A stretch of 64,000 nt of DNA, taken from positions 62,001-126,000 of the forward strand of contig NZ_FNZE01000006.1 in the NCBI RefSeq assembly GCF_900109175.1. Direction: 5' to 3'. Within the stretch, counting starts at the first letter, position 1. The number at the start of each line of letters is the position of its first letter. The stretch comes from Pseudomonas linyingensis (lineage in GTDB: Bacteria; Pseudomonadota; Gammaproteobacteria; Pseudomonadales; Pseudomonadaceae). A model generated the notes under the pieces. That model was not told the origin of the DNA and searched no databases. It saw nothing but the letters and a program-made list of their open reading frames with translations. This document shows, in pieces, positions 57,038-64,000 of the stretch. A program made the translations under genes and the position numbers.

Positions 57038-57874
57038 ATGGCACTGATCGGGCGTTTCAATTCTCTGCAGGTGGTCAAGCACACCGACTTCGGTCTCTAC
57101 CTGGACGGTGGTCCGGACGGCGAAATACTCCTGCCGCGGCGCTACATCCCCGCCGGCGAGCCGTGCGAGATCGGCGACTGGCTCAACGTGTTCGTCTATC
57201 TGGACAGCGAAGACCGCATCATCGCCACCACGCAGAAACCCAAGGTCCAGGTCGGTGGCTTCGCCAGCCTCAAGGTGGTGGAGATCAGCCATGTCGGCCT
57301 GTTCCTCGACTGGGGCCTGCCCAAGGACCTGTTTCTGCCGCATTCCGAGGAAAAGCGCCCGCTGCAGGTTGGCGACTACTGCGTGGTGCACGTCTACCTC
57401 GACCCGCGCACCCGGCGCATCACCGCCACCGCGCGGCTGGATCGCTACCTCGACAACACCCAGCCCAACTACAAGCCCGGGCAGGCGGTCGAGCTGCTGG
57501 TCGCCGAGCGCACCGACCTCGGCTTCAAGGCCATCGTCAACGGCAAGCACTGGGGGCTGATCCACAAGAACGAGCTGTTCAAGTTCTTGCGCGTGGGCAT
57601 GCAGGAAACCGGCTACATCCGCGAAGTCCGTGCGGACGGCAAGATCAGCCTGAGCCTGCAACCCATCGGCCAGGGCGCCGCCGACAGCCTGGGCGAGCAG
57701 ATCCTCGCCAGACTGCGCGCCGAGGGCGGCAGCCTGGCGCTAAGCGACAAGAGTCCGCCGGAACTCATCGCCAAGCTGTTCGGGGTGAGCAAGGGCAACT
57801 TCAAGAAGGCCATCGGCGGGTTGTACAAGCAGGGGCTGATCGTGATCCGCGACGAGCGCATCGAGCTGCCCTGA
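57038..57874 (+). CDS. CvfB-like S1-domain RNA-binding protein
   Basis: A 278-residue protein of the CvfB/YitL family. It has tandem S1-type OB folds (about 1-60 GRFNSLQVVKHTDFGLYLDG; about 70-130 VEISHVGLFLDWGLPKDLFL; about 145-210 VAERTDLGFKAIVNGKHWGL) and a C-terminal winged helix (ELIAKLFGVSKGNFKKAIGGLY). Members bind RNA and affect expression of many genes in Gram-positive bacteria; the Pseudomonas role is not defined. The ATG at 57038 has AAGGTAAG upstream; upstream ATGs in frame lack homology. Confidence 0.9.
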   Translation: MALIGRFNSLQVVKHTDFGLYLDGGPDGEILLPRRYIPAGEPCEIGDWLNVFVYLDSEDRIIATTQKPKVQVGGFASLKVVEISHVGLFLDWGLPKDLFLPHSEEKRPLQVGDYCVVHVYLDPRTRRITATARLDRYLDNTQPNYKPGQAVELLVAERTDLGFKAIVNGKHWGLIHKNELFKFLRVGMQETGYIREVRADGKISLSLQPIGQGAADSLGEQILARLRAEGGSLALSDKSPPELIAKLFGVSKGNFKKAIGGLYKQGLIVIRDERIELP

Positions 57875-57880
57875 GCCTGC

Positions 57881-58555
57881 TCACGGCTTTTTCCCCCACA
57901 GCTCCTCCAGGCGCGCATCGCGACCGCAGCGGGTGCGATAGAAGTGGTAGCGCAGCGGGTTCTTGCGGTAGTAGTCCTGATGGTATTCCTCGGCCGGATA
58001 GAAAGTGCCGGCGGGGAGGATCTCGGTAACGACCGGTTTGGCAAAGCGTCCCGAGGCCTGCAGTTGGGCCTTCGACGCCTCGGCCAGGCGCTGCTGCTCG
58101 GGGCTGCGATAGAAGATCGCGCTGCGGTACTGCGAGCCGATGTCGCAGAACTGGCCGGTGGCGGTCAGCGGGTCGATGTTCGGCCAGAAGGCCGCCAGCA
58201 GCTTGGCATAGCTGGTCTGCGCCGGGTCGAAGCGCACCAGCACGGACTCAATATGGCCACTGCCGCCCGCCGACACCTGCTCGTAGGTCGGGTTGGCCAG
58301 GCTGCCGCCGGTATACCCCGAGGTGGTGGACAGCACCCCCGGTACCTTGTCGAAATCCGACTCCATGCACCAGAAGCAGCCGCCGGCGAAAATCGCCGTG
58401 GCCGCCGGGGCGTCGGCCGTGCTGGTCGTTGCCGGGCTGTCGGCCGCGAGGGCCTGGGGCAGGCCCGCTTCCATCGCTACCGCCACCAGCAGCGCCAGCA
58501 GCAGGGAGTGCAAACGGCCGGCGCATGGCCGCGGCCTGGCAATCGGGCGAATCAT
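57881..58555 (-). CDS. msrA: peptide methionine sulfoxide reductase MsrA, secreted
   Basis: A 224-residue MsrA reducing methionine-S-sulfoxide. An N-terminal signal (about 1-37, ending PQALA) indicates periplasmic location, unlike the housekeeping cytoplasmic MsrA. The catalytic GCFWCMESDF motif is near residue 60 and the C-terminal domain carries YHQDYYRKNP near 192. GAGGAGC precedes the ATG at 58555. It starts two bases after the msrB stop, so the pair are co-translated and together repair both sulfoxide stereoisomers in the envelope. Confidence 0.93.
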   Translation of the reverse strand: MIRPIARPRPCAGRLHSLLLALLVAVAMEAGLPQALAADSPATTSTADAPAATAIFAGGCFWCMESDFDKVPGVLSTTSGYTGGSLANPTYEQVSAGGSGHIESVLVRFDPAQTSYAKLLAAFWPNIDPLTATGQFCDIGSQYRSAIFYRSPEQQRLAEASKAQLQASGRFAKPVVTEILPAGTFYPAEEYHQDYYRKNPLRYHFYRTRCGRDARLEELWGKKP

Positions 58556-58557
58556 CG

Positions 58558-59076
58558 TCAGCTCCTCAATTCGGGCAGAGGTTCGGCGCGCGGCACGAAA
58601 CGCAGTGCCAGACCGTTGTTGCACCAGCGCTCGCCCCGTGGCGGCGGGCCGTCGTCGAACAGGTGACCCTGGTGTCCGCCGCAGCGCACACAGTGGTACT
58701 CGATGCGTGGCCAGATCAGCTTGAAATCGCGCTTGCGGCCGACATGGGCCTCGTCGAGCGGCTGGGTGAAGCTCGGCCAGCCGGTTTTGCTGTCGTACTT
58801 GTGCCGGCTGTCGAACAGCGGCAGGTAGCAGGCCGCGCAGACGAAGGTGCCGTCGCGGTGCTCGTCGTTCAGCGGGCTGCTGCCCGCCGGTTCGGTGTCG
58901 CCCTCGAACAGCACGCGCCACGCCGCCGCCGAGAGCAGCGGACGCCATTCGCTGGCCGGCTTGGCCAGTGGTGTCAGCGTGGCGGATGAAGCCGCCAGCG
59001 CCGTCCGCACGTGGTTACCGAGCAGCGCCCAGGCCGGCAACAGGGCCAGCCCCTGGAGCAGAAGTCGTCGCTTCAT
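58558..59076 (-). CDS. msrB: peptide methionine sulfoxide reductase MsrB, secreted
   Basis: A 172-residue MsrB reducing methionine-R-sulfoxide. The N terminus MKRRLLLQGLALLPAW with a hydrophobic stretch is a signal with a twin-arginine-like start. Zinc cysteines are present as CAAC and CVRCGG, HLFDDGP follows, and the catalytic Cys is in RWCNNGLALRF (usual form RYCxNxxxLRF). The frame is open upstream, but the ATG at 59076 gives the signal peptide. It precedes msrA by two bases on the leftward strand. Confidence 0.92.
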   Translation of the reverse strand: MKRRLLLQGLALLPAWALLGNHVRTALAASSATLTPLAKPASEWRPLLSAAAWRVLFEGDTEPAGSSPLNDEHRDGTFVCAACYLPLFDSRHKYDSKTGWPSFTQPLDEAHVGRKRDFKLIWPRIEYHCVRCGGHQGHLFDDGPPPRGERWCNNGLALRFVPRAEPLPELRS

Positions 59077-59275
59077 GGTCGCTCTCCCATGCATGGGTGG
59101 TGTACGAAGATTAGACAGACGTCGCCTTCTGGCGTTACAGCCGGCGTGCTCATTCGTCCGCTGATGGGGCATCGCTGGACGGCTTGGTCGAGAATTGTGC
59201 CTGCCTGGGTGCTGGGCCACGAAAATTACATCGCGCGCTGCTGGCTTAAACCTGTGCTTGGAAATTATTTCTTAA

Positions 59276-59296
59276 AAAACAATGACTTATTGTTTT
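59276..59296. promoter_or_regulatory. operator-like palindrome AAAACAAT-N5-ATTGTTTT
   Basis: A perfect 8-bp inverted repeat around GACTT, about 280 bases before the monooxygenase start, embedded in AT-rich DNA. Looks like a dimeric regulator site. Confidence 0.5.
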
Positions 59297-59355
59297 GTTT
59301 GGTGGTCATCTTGGCTTTTTCGGGGCGATTAAGGCTCATGTGGCAACAATGGATT

Positions 59356-59391
59356 TCCATGAAAAATGCAATATTGTCCATGAAAGATGCA
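59356..59391 (+). promoter_or_regulatory. direct repeat TCCATGAAARATGCA spaced by 21 bp
   Basis: TCCATGAAAAATGCA at 59356-59370 and TCCATGAAAGATGCA at 59377-59391 differ at one base. The 21-bp period places both on the same DNA face, as for AraC-type activator half-sites. Confidence 0.5.
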
Positions 59392-59571
59392 TTCTGTCCG
59401 CAGGATTACGCCCCCATAATGCCCCCACGGACCGCTGGCCGGTCGGGCGCATTGCCCGCAAGTCGACCAAACTGAATGGGTGGCTGCTGTTGCCCATGCA
59501 TCCCGGAGCCTCGGGTCCACTACGTGCATCGACAGTACCCACACAATAAGTATCTGCCTGGACATATCGCC

Positions 59572-60741
59572 ATGAAACGACCGAATCCCATGCTCGAGAA
59601 GCTGCAAACCATTCTGCCGGCCATCGCAGCCAACGCCGCCCGGGCAGAGCTTGAGCGCAAGGTGCCGGACGAGAACATCGCCCTGCTGAAGAGCATCGGT
59701 ATGCATCGTGTTTTCCAGCCTAAGGCATACGGCGGTCTGGAAATCTCCCTGCCCGAGTTCACCGACTGCGTGGCTGCCTTGGCCGGCGCCTGCGGCGGTA
59801 CTGCCTGGGCGTTCAGCCTGCTGTGCACCCACAGCCACCAGCTGGCGATGTTCCCCAAGCAACTGCAGGACGAGATCTGGGGCGAAAACCCGGATGCCAC
59901 CGCCAGCAGCAGCATCGCACCGTTCAGCACCATCGAGGAAACCGAGGGCGGCGTGCTGCTCAGCGGCGAGATGGGCTGGAGCAGCGGCTGCGACCACGCC
60001 GAGTGGGCCATCGTCGGCATGCGCCGCAAGAATGCCGAAGGCGAGCTGGTCTACAGCTTCGGCGTACTGCCGCGCAGTGACTACGAGATCCGCGACGACT
60101 GGTACGCCGTCGGCATGCGCAGCAGCGGCTCGAAGACCCTGGTGATCAAGAATGCCTTCATCCCCAACTACCGCATCCAGGCGGCCAAGGACATGATGGA
60201 AGGCCGCTCCGCCGGCCGCGATCTGTACCCGGACAGCAAGATCTTCCACACCCCGTACCGTCCGTACTTTGCCTGCGGCTTCGCCGCCATCAGCCTCGGC
60301 GTCGCCGAGCGCATGCTGGCCGCGTTCAAGGAAAAGCAGCAGAACCGCGTGCGGGCCTACACCGGAGCCAACGTGGGTGCTTCCATCCCGGCGCTGATGC
60401 GTCTGGCAGAGTCGACCCATCAGGTTGCCGCCGCCCGCGCCTTCATGGAGAAGACCTGGGAAGAGCACGCCGAATTTGGCGAGCGCCATCAGTTCCCGAC
60501 CCGTGCCGAGCTGGCCTACTGGCGTACCAACCAGGGCTACGCCGTGAAGATGTGCATCGCCGCCGTCGACCGCCTGTTCGAGGCTGCCGGCGCCACCAGC
60601 TGGTTCGACAACAGCGAAATCCAGCGCCTGTTCCGCGACTCGCACATGACCGGCGCGCATGCCTACACCGACTACGACGTCTGTGCGCAGATCCTCGGCC
60701 GCGAGCTGATGGGGCTGGAGCCGGACCCGACCATGGTCTGA
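59572..60741 (+). CDS. acyl-CoA dehydrogenase-fold flavin-dependent monooxygenase
   Basis: A 389-residue member of the acyl-CoA dehydrogenase/HpaB-C2/HsaA superfamily. N-terminal helical part begins PNPMLEKLQTILPAIAANAA, then IGMHRVFQPKAYGGLEISLPEF near 43-65, GGTAWAFSLLCTHSHQLAMF near 75 and a beta domain (GWSSGCDHAEWAIVGM, GMRSSGSKTLVIKNAFIP). This pattern is that of two-component aromatic hydroxylases (reduced-flavin users) rather than true acyl-CoA dehydrogenases. A reductase partner is not in the window. Start ATG 59572 lacks a strong ribosome-binding site; ATG 59590 is possible. Substrate unknown. Confidence 0.85.
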   Translation: MKRPNPMLEKLQTILPAIAANAARAELERKVPDENIALLKSIGMHRVFQPKAYGGLEISLPEFTDCVAALAGACGGTAWAFSLLCTHSHQLAMFPKQLQDEIWGENPDATASSSIAPFSTIEETEGGVLLSGEMGWSSGCDHAEWAIVGMRRKNAEGELVYSFGVLPRSDYEIRDDWYAVGMRSSGSKTLVIKNAFIPNYRIQAAKDMMEGRSAGRDLYPDSKIFHTPYRPYFACGFAAISLGVAERMLAAFKEKQQNRVRAYTGANVGASIPALMRLAESTHQVAAARAFMEKTWEEHAEFGERHQFPTRAELAYWRTNQGYAVKMCIAAVDRLFEAAGATSWFDNSEIQRLFRDSHMTGAHAYTDYDVCAQILGRELMGLEPDPTMV

Positions 60742-60757
60742 GTCGGCCAGTAACGAA

Positions 60758-60788
60758 GAAAGGGGTTGCCGCGAGGCAACCCCCTTTT
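60758..60788 (+). terminator. intrinsic terminator after the monooxygenase gene
   Basis: Stem GGGGTTGCC with GGCAACCCC, GCGA loop, then CTTTT, starting 20 bases after the stop. Confidence 0.85.
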
Positions 60789-60801
60789 GCTGTCTGGTGC
60801 C

Positions 60802-60826
60802 AGCCCGCCAGCGAGTGTGGCGGGCT
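60802..60826. repeat. inverted repeat after the small secreted-protein gene
   Basis: AGCCCGCCA and TGGCGGGCT around seven bases, just beyond the leftward gene's stop. No T-run; possible 3'-end hairpin. Confidence 0.45.
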
Positions 60827-60832
60827 GAGCGG

Positions 60833-61165
60833 TCAGTCGATGCGCGTGAAGGTGGCGGTACCGATGCCCTCGATCTGCTGGATCAGCCTGTCGCCGCCAT
60901 CCTCGATGCGCGCGTGCAGCAGGGCGGCGCCGTGCTTGTCGCGGGCGGTCACGTAGTCGCCGCTGTGCTCCCAGGTGCTGATCGCCGTCGTGTTGTCGCC
61001 CTCGCGGATGTACTGCGGGGTCAGCTCGACGGTGGCGCTCCTGACCTGGACGCCCATGGCCTCCATGGTCATGGCGTAGGTGCCTTCAATGGCGTTGCCG
61101 GCAATGGCGGTATTGGCCAGGGCGGCCAGCAGGAGAGCGAGGGAGGAGAGGGAGCGAGTCTTCAT
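60833..61165 (-). CDS. small secreted hypothetical protein
   Basis: A 110-residue protein with a Sec signal (about 1-20, LSSLALLLAALANTAIA) and a mature domain of beta character: AIEGTYAMTMEAMGVQVRSA, ELTPQYIREGDNTT, WEHSGDYVTARDKHGAAL, GIGTATFTRID. The start ATG 61165 has AAGGAAGG upstream. It resembles small periplasmic domains that bind lipids or ligands, but I recognise no family. It is convergent with the monooxygenase gene. Confidence 0.7.
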   Translation of the reverse strand: MKTRSLSSLALLLAALANTAIAGNAIEGTYAMTMEAMGVQVRSATVELTPQYIREGDNTTAISTWEHSGDYVTARDKHGAALLHARIEDGGDRLIQQIEGIGTATFTRID

Positions 61166-61388
61166 GATGGCGGGCCTTCCTTGTCGATGGCGGATCACGG
61201 TCGCACGGGGCGGATGCAGGCTTGCACGGCGGCATGTTTGCAGAGGCAACCTCGCCACATTCGGCGGGATCTTGCTGCGACCTGTGGAGCCAGCTTAGGC
61301 AGCCAAGGTCAGTGGTTTGTTGATCTATGTCGTGGAAAAGCCTGCAGTTAGATGAACTTTGCATGACAGGAGCGCTTTCCTGCGTGCG

Positions 61389-61417
61389 AAAAAAAGCCCC
61401 GCATAGAGCGGGGCTTT
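61389..61417 (-). terminator. intrinsic terminator after the truncated haemoglobin gene
   Basis: AAAGCCCCGC and GCGGGGCTTT stem with a five-base loop; seven A residues on the + strand give a T7 tail for leftward transcription. It begins 16 bases beyond the haemoglobin stop. Confidence 0.9.
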
Positions 61418-61432
61418 GGCCGGCACTCGCCA

Positions 61433-61828
61433 TCAGGCGGACGCGGATGTCTCGCGGTTGCGGATCATGTCGGCGATGGCCTGCAGCGGCTGCTTGAGCA
61501 TCGTCTTGACCTCCTCGCTGGCGCCGACCTGCTCCAGCGCGCGGTCCATGCACAGCAGCCACTGGTCGCGCTCCTTCGGGCCGATGGCAAAGGGACGGTG
61601 CGGGCCGGTCATGCAGATCGAGCCGTACTTCTGCGCATACAGATGCGGGCCGCCCAGCCAGCCGGAGAGGAACTCGAACAGCTTCTGGCGAATCCCCGAC
61701 AGATCCTCGCCATGCATGCGGCGAATGTCCGCCGCCTCCGGCAGTTGCTCCATGCAGTCGTAGAAGGCCTCGCACAGACGGCGCACGCCATCTTCGCCGC
61801 CGAGCAGTTGGTAAGGGGTGTTGTTCAT
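61433..61828 (-). CDS. group II truncated haemoglobin
   Basis: A 131-residue 2-on-2 globin (TrHbO class) for oxygen or nitric oxide chemistry in the cytoplasm. Typical pattern: YQLLGGEDGVRRLCEAFYD at the start, RRMHGEDLSGIRQKLFEFLS then GWLGGPHLYAQKYG in the middle, and the proximal-His region GPHRPFAIGPKERDQWLLCM near 78-98. The start ATG 61828 matches the family length. Upstream, a short palindrome TGACCTGGGTCA at 61893-61904 could be an operator. Confidence 0.93.
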   Translation of the reverse strand: MNNTPYQLLGGEDGVRRLCEAFYDCMEQLPEAADIRRMHGEDLSGIRQKLFEFLSGWLGGPHLYAQKYGSICMTGPHRPFAIGPKERDQWLLCMDRALEQVGASEEVKTMLKQPLQAIADMIRNRETSASA

Positions 61829-61892
61829 GGCTGCACTCCGCCAGTTTTCTTCGGAAAGTGGCTGATCTTGCCTGAGTGCAGCGCTGGGGAAT

Positions 61893-61904
61893 TGACCTGG
61901 GTCA
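61893..61904. promoter_or_regulatory. palindrome upstream of the truncated haemoglobin gene
   Basis: TGACC-TG-GGTCA, a perfect 5-bp dyad about 65 bases before the start codon of the leftward haemoglobin gene. Candidate regulator site. Confidence 0.35.
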
Positions 61905-61933
61905 GTGGTCGGAACAGCCCAAGAGCTTCGCCC

Positions 61934-61993
61934 CGAGGTCGGGTCTCCCACAAGAGCATGGGGCACGCCAGACCTGCAGGAGGCGCGACCTCG
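61934..61993. repeat. nested inverted repeat downstream of the VanZ-like gene
   Basis: Outer arms CGAGGTCG and CGACCTCG enclose inner arms GGTCT and AGACC, forming an imperfect 60-base hairpin between the VanZ-like stop and the haemoglobin start. May end leftward VanZ transcription. Confidence 0.45.
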
Positions 61994-62027
61994 CGGCGAT
62001 GCGAGCCGCAGGCCCGCCATCAATGGC

Positions 62028-62384
62028 TCAAGACTGCTCCTGCAATCGACGCATCACCGGTACCGCCAGCAGATAGCCCAGCACCATGCCGACCACATCT
62101 GCCACCAGGTCCTGGTATTCACTGAAGCGGTAGCCAGTCATGAATTGCAGGTTTTCGATCAGCGCACCGTAGGCCAGCAAGCCAAGGAGCAGCAGGACAC
62201 GCTGGGCGGGAAATGACATGCGGCCCAGGAAGGTGAGCACGGTGAAGGCCAGGACGTGGTTACCCTTGTCCCATCCGGTGTTGAGCAGCGCGGAGGGGTT
62301 TTTCATCAGCGCCAGGGTCAGGACACTCACCAGGCAGATGACGAACGCCAATTGCCAGACAGTCCGGGGGATACGATAAAGCAT
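62028..62384 (-). CDS. VanZ-like family membrane protein
   Basis: A 118-residue protein with four hydrophobic helices and the VanZ-type motif pattern WDKGNHVLAFTVLTFLG near residue 38 and IENLQFMTGYRFSEYQDLVAD near 76, ending in VVGMVLGYLLAV. VanZ-like proteins occur in glycopeptide-resistance and exopolysaccharide loci; the function is unclear. It diverges from the O-antigen-ligase-type gene, with 113 bases between, suggesting a shared polysaccharide role. Confidence 0.85.
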   Translation of the reverse strand: MLYRIPRTVWQLAFVICLVSVLTLALMKNPSALLNTGWDKGNHVLAFTVLTFLGRMSFPAQRVLLLLGLLAYGALIENLQFMTGYRFSEYQDLVADVVGMVLGYLLAVPVMRRLQEQS

Positions 62385-62497
62385 TGCGTGCCATTCGGTT
62401 GGTGGAGAAAAGGATGTTCCTTATACTGCCGTCCCTTTCTGAGACGATAGCTGCCCACCGACAGGTTGAGGTGGCCAAGCACGGATGATCCCGCACA

Positions 62498-63853
62498 ATG
62501 CACCAGACTTCCAATCGCCTCGAGCGATTCCTGATCGCTTCGGTCCTTGTCCTGCTGGTGTGGCTGCCTCTGCCGCTGGGCAGCAACCGCGAGTGGGCGG
62601 TCGGGCTATTTGTCGCGCTGACCGGCGTGCTGGCCGGCATCTGGAGCCTGGCGCTGTTGCGCAATCGGCTGTCCGAGAGCAAGGCGCTCCAGCCGGCCCT
62701 GCCGATGTTCGGCCTGTTGCTGGCTGCTCAGGCGTGGGTGGCGGTGCAGTGGCTGGGTGGGCTGACCGTCGATGTCGGCGCCACCTTCCAATACCTGATG
62801 CTGGGCATCGCCTACAGCCTGCTGTTCCTGCTGATCGTCAGCCTGTTCCATACCCGCAAGCGCCTGACCTGGCTGCTGGGCACGCTAGTGGTCAGTGGCA
62901 CCTTCCAGGCTTTCCATGGCGCATTCATGACCCTGTCGGGGATCGAATGGCATCTGCTCACCGCCAAGACCAGCTACACCGGTGATGCCACCGGCACCTT
63001 CGTCAACCGCAACCACCTGGCAGGCTATCTGGAGATCACCCTGGCCTGCGGTATCGGCCTGCTGCTGGCGCTGCGCGATGGGCGGCCGTTCCGCTGGGTC
63101 AACCTGCTGGAAATGCTCATGGGTGCCAAGGCACGGCTGCGCCTGGCTCTGGTGGTCATGGTCATCGCCCTGGTGATGACCCATTCGCGCGGTGGCAACG
63201 CCGCCTTCTTCACCGCGCTGATGGTCATCGGCGGCATCTTCGTCCTGCGCGACAAGGACAATCGACTGCGCAATGGCCTGATCCTGGCCAGCATCCTGCT
63301 CATCGACGTACTGGTGATCAGCCAGTACTTCGGCCTGGAGCGGCTCAAGGACCGCATGCTGAACACCCGCCTGACCGACGTGGTGGTGGCCGGCGAGGTG
63401 GTGCAGCAGGCTAACGAGGTGCGCGACGACGTGTTCCGCTACGCGATCCCGTTGGCGCAGGACAAGCCGCTGACTGGGCAGGGTGCCGGCAGCTTCGAGT
63501 CGGTGTTCCCCAGATACCCGGGCGAGGACATCCGCCTGCATTTCGACCACGCGCACAACGACTACCTGCAGTTCGCCATCGAGTACGGCCTGCTCGGCTG
63601 CCTGCCGCTGCTGGCTTTCGTGCTGCTGGCCCTGTGGCGGGCGCTGCAGGCGCTGTGGCGGCGGGAATCGCTGTATCGCAGCGGCGTCGGTTTCGGCGCG
63701 GCGGTGGGCATCATCGCCATCGCCATTCACTCATTGACCGACTTCAACCTGCAGATTCCGGCCAACGCGGCGACCCTGGTGGTGCTCTGCGCCATCGCGG
63801 TGCTGGCCAATCGGCACAGCAATCCGCGGCGCAAGGACAGCCTCGGCGAGTGA
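62498..63853 (+). CDS. O-antigen ligase/polymerase family membrane protein
   Basis: A 451-residue inner-membrane protein with roughly 10-12 helices and a large periplasmic loop (about 260-350) carrying the Wzy_C/WaaL-type region: PLAQDKPLTGQGAGSFESVF followed by DHAHNDYLQFAIEYGLLG, where the H-x-HN-x-YL core is conserved. Such enzymes polymerise or ligate lipid-linked glycans to lipid A core or another acceptor. The Arg-rich loop near 215-235 (MTHSRGGNAAFFTAL) also fits. The ATG at 62498 has only a weak ribosome-binding site. Acceptor and glycan are unknown. Confidence 0.85.
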   Translation: MHQTSNRLERFLIASVLVLLVWLPLPLGSNREWAVGLFVALTGVLAGIWSLALLRNRLSESKALQPALPMFGLLLAAQAWVAVQWLGGLTVDVGATFQYLMLGIAYSLLFLLIVSLFHTRKRLTWLLGTLVVSGTFQAFHGAFMTLSGIEWHLLTAKTSYTGDATGTFVNRNHLAGYLEITLACGIGLLLALRDGRPFRWVNLLEMLMGAKARLRLALVVMVIALVMTHSRGGNAAFFTALMVIGGIFVLRDKDNRLRNGLILASILLIDVLVISQYFGLERLKDRMLNTRLTDVVVAGEVVQQANEVRDDVFRYAIPLAQDKPLTGQGAGSFESVFPRYPGEDIRLHFDHAHNDYLQFAIEYGLLGCLPLLAFVLLALWRALQALWRRESLYRSGVGFGAAVGIIAIAIHSLTDFNLQIPANAATLVVLCAIAVLANRHSNPRRKDSLGE

Positions 63854-63875
63854 GTTCGGGAAGGGTTCGGGGAGG

Positions 63876-63905
63876 GCAGTAGGCAGCCGGACGGTTGCCT
63901 ACTGC
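63876..63905. terminator. inverted repeat between convergent genes, probable bidirectional terminator
   Basis: GCAGTAGGCA and TGCCTACTGC form a perfect 10-bp stem with a 10-base loop just after the O-antigen-ligase-type stop; the right arm overlaps the stop of the leftward gene at the window end. Confidence 0.55.
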
Positions 63906-64000
63906 GAGGGCAGCCGATGTTGGCGTGATGCCTGCCAGATATACCAGGCCAACCAGGCCAGCAGCACGCCAAGCAGATTGGCGGCGATATCCAGTTCGCT
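63899..64000 (-). CDS. second VanZ-like protein, C-terminal fragment at window edge
   Basis: The last 33 codons of a leftward gene that enters from beyond the window: SELDIAANLLGVLLAWLAW and a short polar tail ending PSQ before TAG. The D-x-x-AN-x-x-G pattern and terminal helix match the C terminus of VanZ-like proteins, as in the gene at 62.0-62.4 kb. The rest is outside the window, so the call is tentative. Confidence 0.5.
   Translation of the reverse strand, partial: SELDIAANLLGVLLAWLAWYIWQASRQHRLPSQ

Larger units (their letters stand above)
59077..59571. other. AT-rich control region upstream of the monooxygenase gene
   Basis: About 495 bases without a gene. The segment 59255-59400 is strikingly AT-rich for this genome and holds a perfect palindrome (59276-59296) and a 15-bp direct repeat (59356-59391). 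The rest is ordinary. It separates divergent msrBA and the flavin monooxygenase gene. Confidence 0.6.

Noticed and set aside
59400-59480. A sigma-54 (-24/-12) promoter before the monooxygenase
   Set aside because: GG and GC elements are present but the spacing does not fit the consensus.

Overview
The window is a high-GC gammaproteobacterial chromosome segment that reads as Pseudomonas or a close relative (Azotobacter/Pseudomonas group). The evidence is a set of proteins recognisable as Pseudomonas homologues (FleQ, FleN, the 180-kDa-type NAD-glutamate dehydrogenase GdhB, MoxR/Bat, CcmA-I, ZipA, a ~790-residue LigA) in Pseudomonas-like gene order. I saw no rRNA, tRNA, IS element, prophage, CRISPR array or plasmid function. 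It is mostly core chromosome with a few accessory catabolic modules.

Layout. 1-2.3 kb: 3' part of an L-2-hydroxyglutarate oxidase gene and a class III aminotransferase. 2.4-10.8 kb: a GNAT gene (TTG start), then a leftward module of AraC regulator, hydantoinase/5-oxoprolinase-type subunits HyuA and HyuB, an outer-membrane porin and an NCS1 permease; several of its leaders carry A-rich motifs like Hfq/Crc targets. 10.9-17.8 kb: leftward MoxR-DUF58-DUF4381-BatA-BatB/C-BatD operon. 18-25.8 kb: rightward gdhB, a glutamine-synthetase-family gene and an MFS transporter. 25.8-28.3 kb: fleQ and fleN side by side. 28.4-35.5 kb: complete cytochrome c maturation operon ccmABCDEFGHI, including the small ccmD. 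35.5-40.4 kb: guanine deaminase, a Gln/Arg-rich lipoprotein, a potassium channel with a zinc-ribbon tail, a 44-residue membrane protein and an OmpR-type response regulator. 40.4-50.3 kb: smc, zipA, ligA, prfB (programmed +1 frameshift) and lysS. 50.4-54.2 kb: a lipoprotein, a DUF1704 protein, two small genes and a periplasmic PQQ-type sugar dehydrogenase. 54.2-61.9 kb: a pseudouridine-synthase-like protein lacking the catalytic Asp, a 61-residue protein, an LLM flavin oxidoreductase, a cold-shock protein, a CvfB-like S1 protein, secreted MsrB and MsrA, an acyl-CoA-dehydrogenase-fold monooxygenase with an AT-rich control region, a small secreted protein and a truncated haemoglobin. 62-64 kb: an O-antigen-ligase-type membrane protein between two VanZ-like genes, the second cut by the window end.

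The most unusual item is the fleQ-fleN pair. FleQ normally activates sigma-54 flagellar promoters. Here its GAFTGA loop reads GAFVGA and one conserved arginine of the R-finger region is serine, while Walker A, the cyclic-di-GMP-contacting residues and the DNA-binding helix are kept. fleN follows with a stop/start overlap, and the flagellar and chemotaxis genes that separate fleN from ccm in P. aeruginosa are absent. I infer a FleQ/FleN pair specialised for cyclic-di-GMP-controlled, sigma-54-independent regulation, probably of surface polysaccharide.
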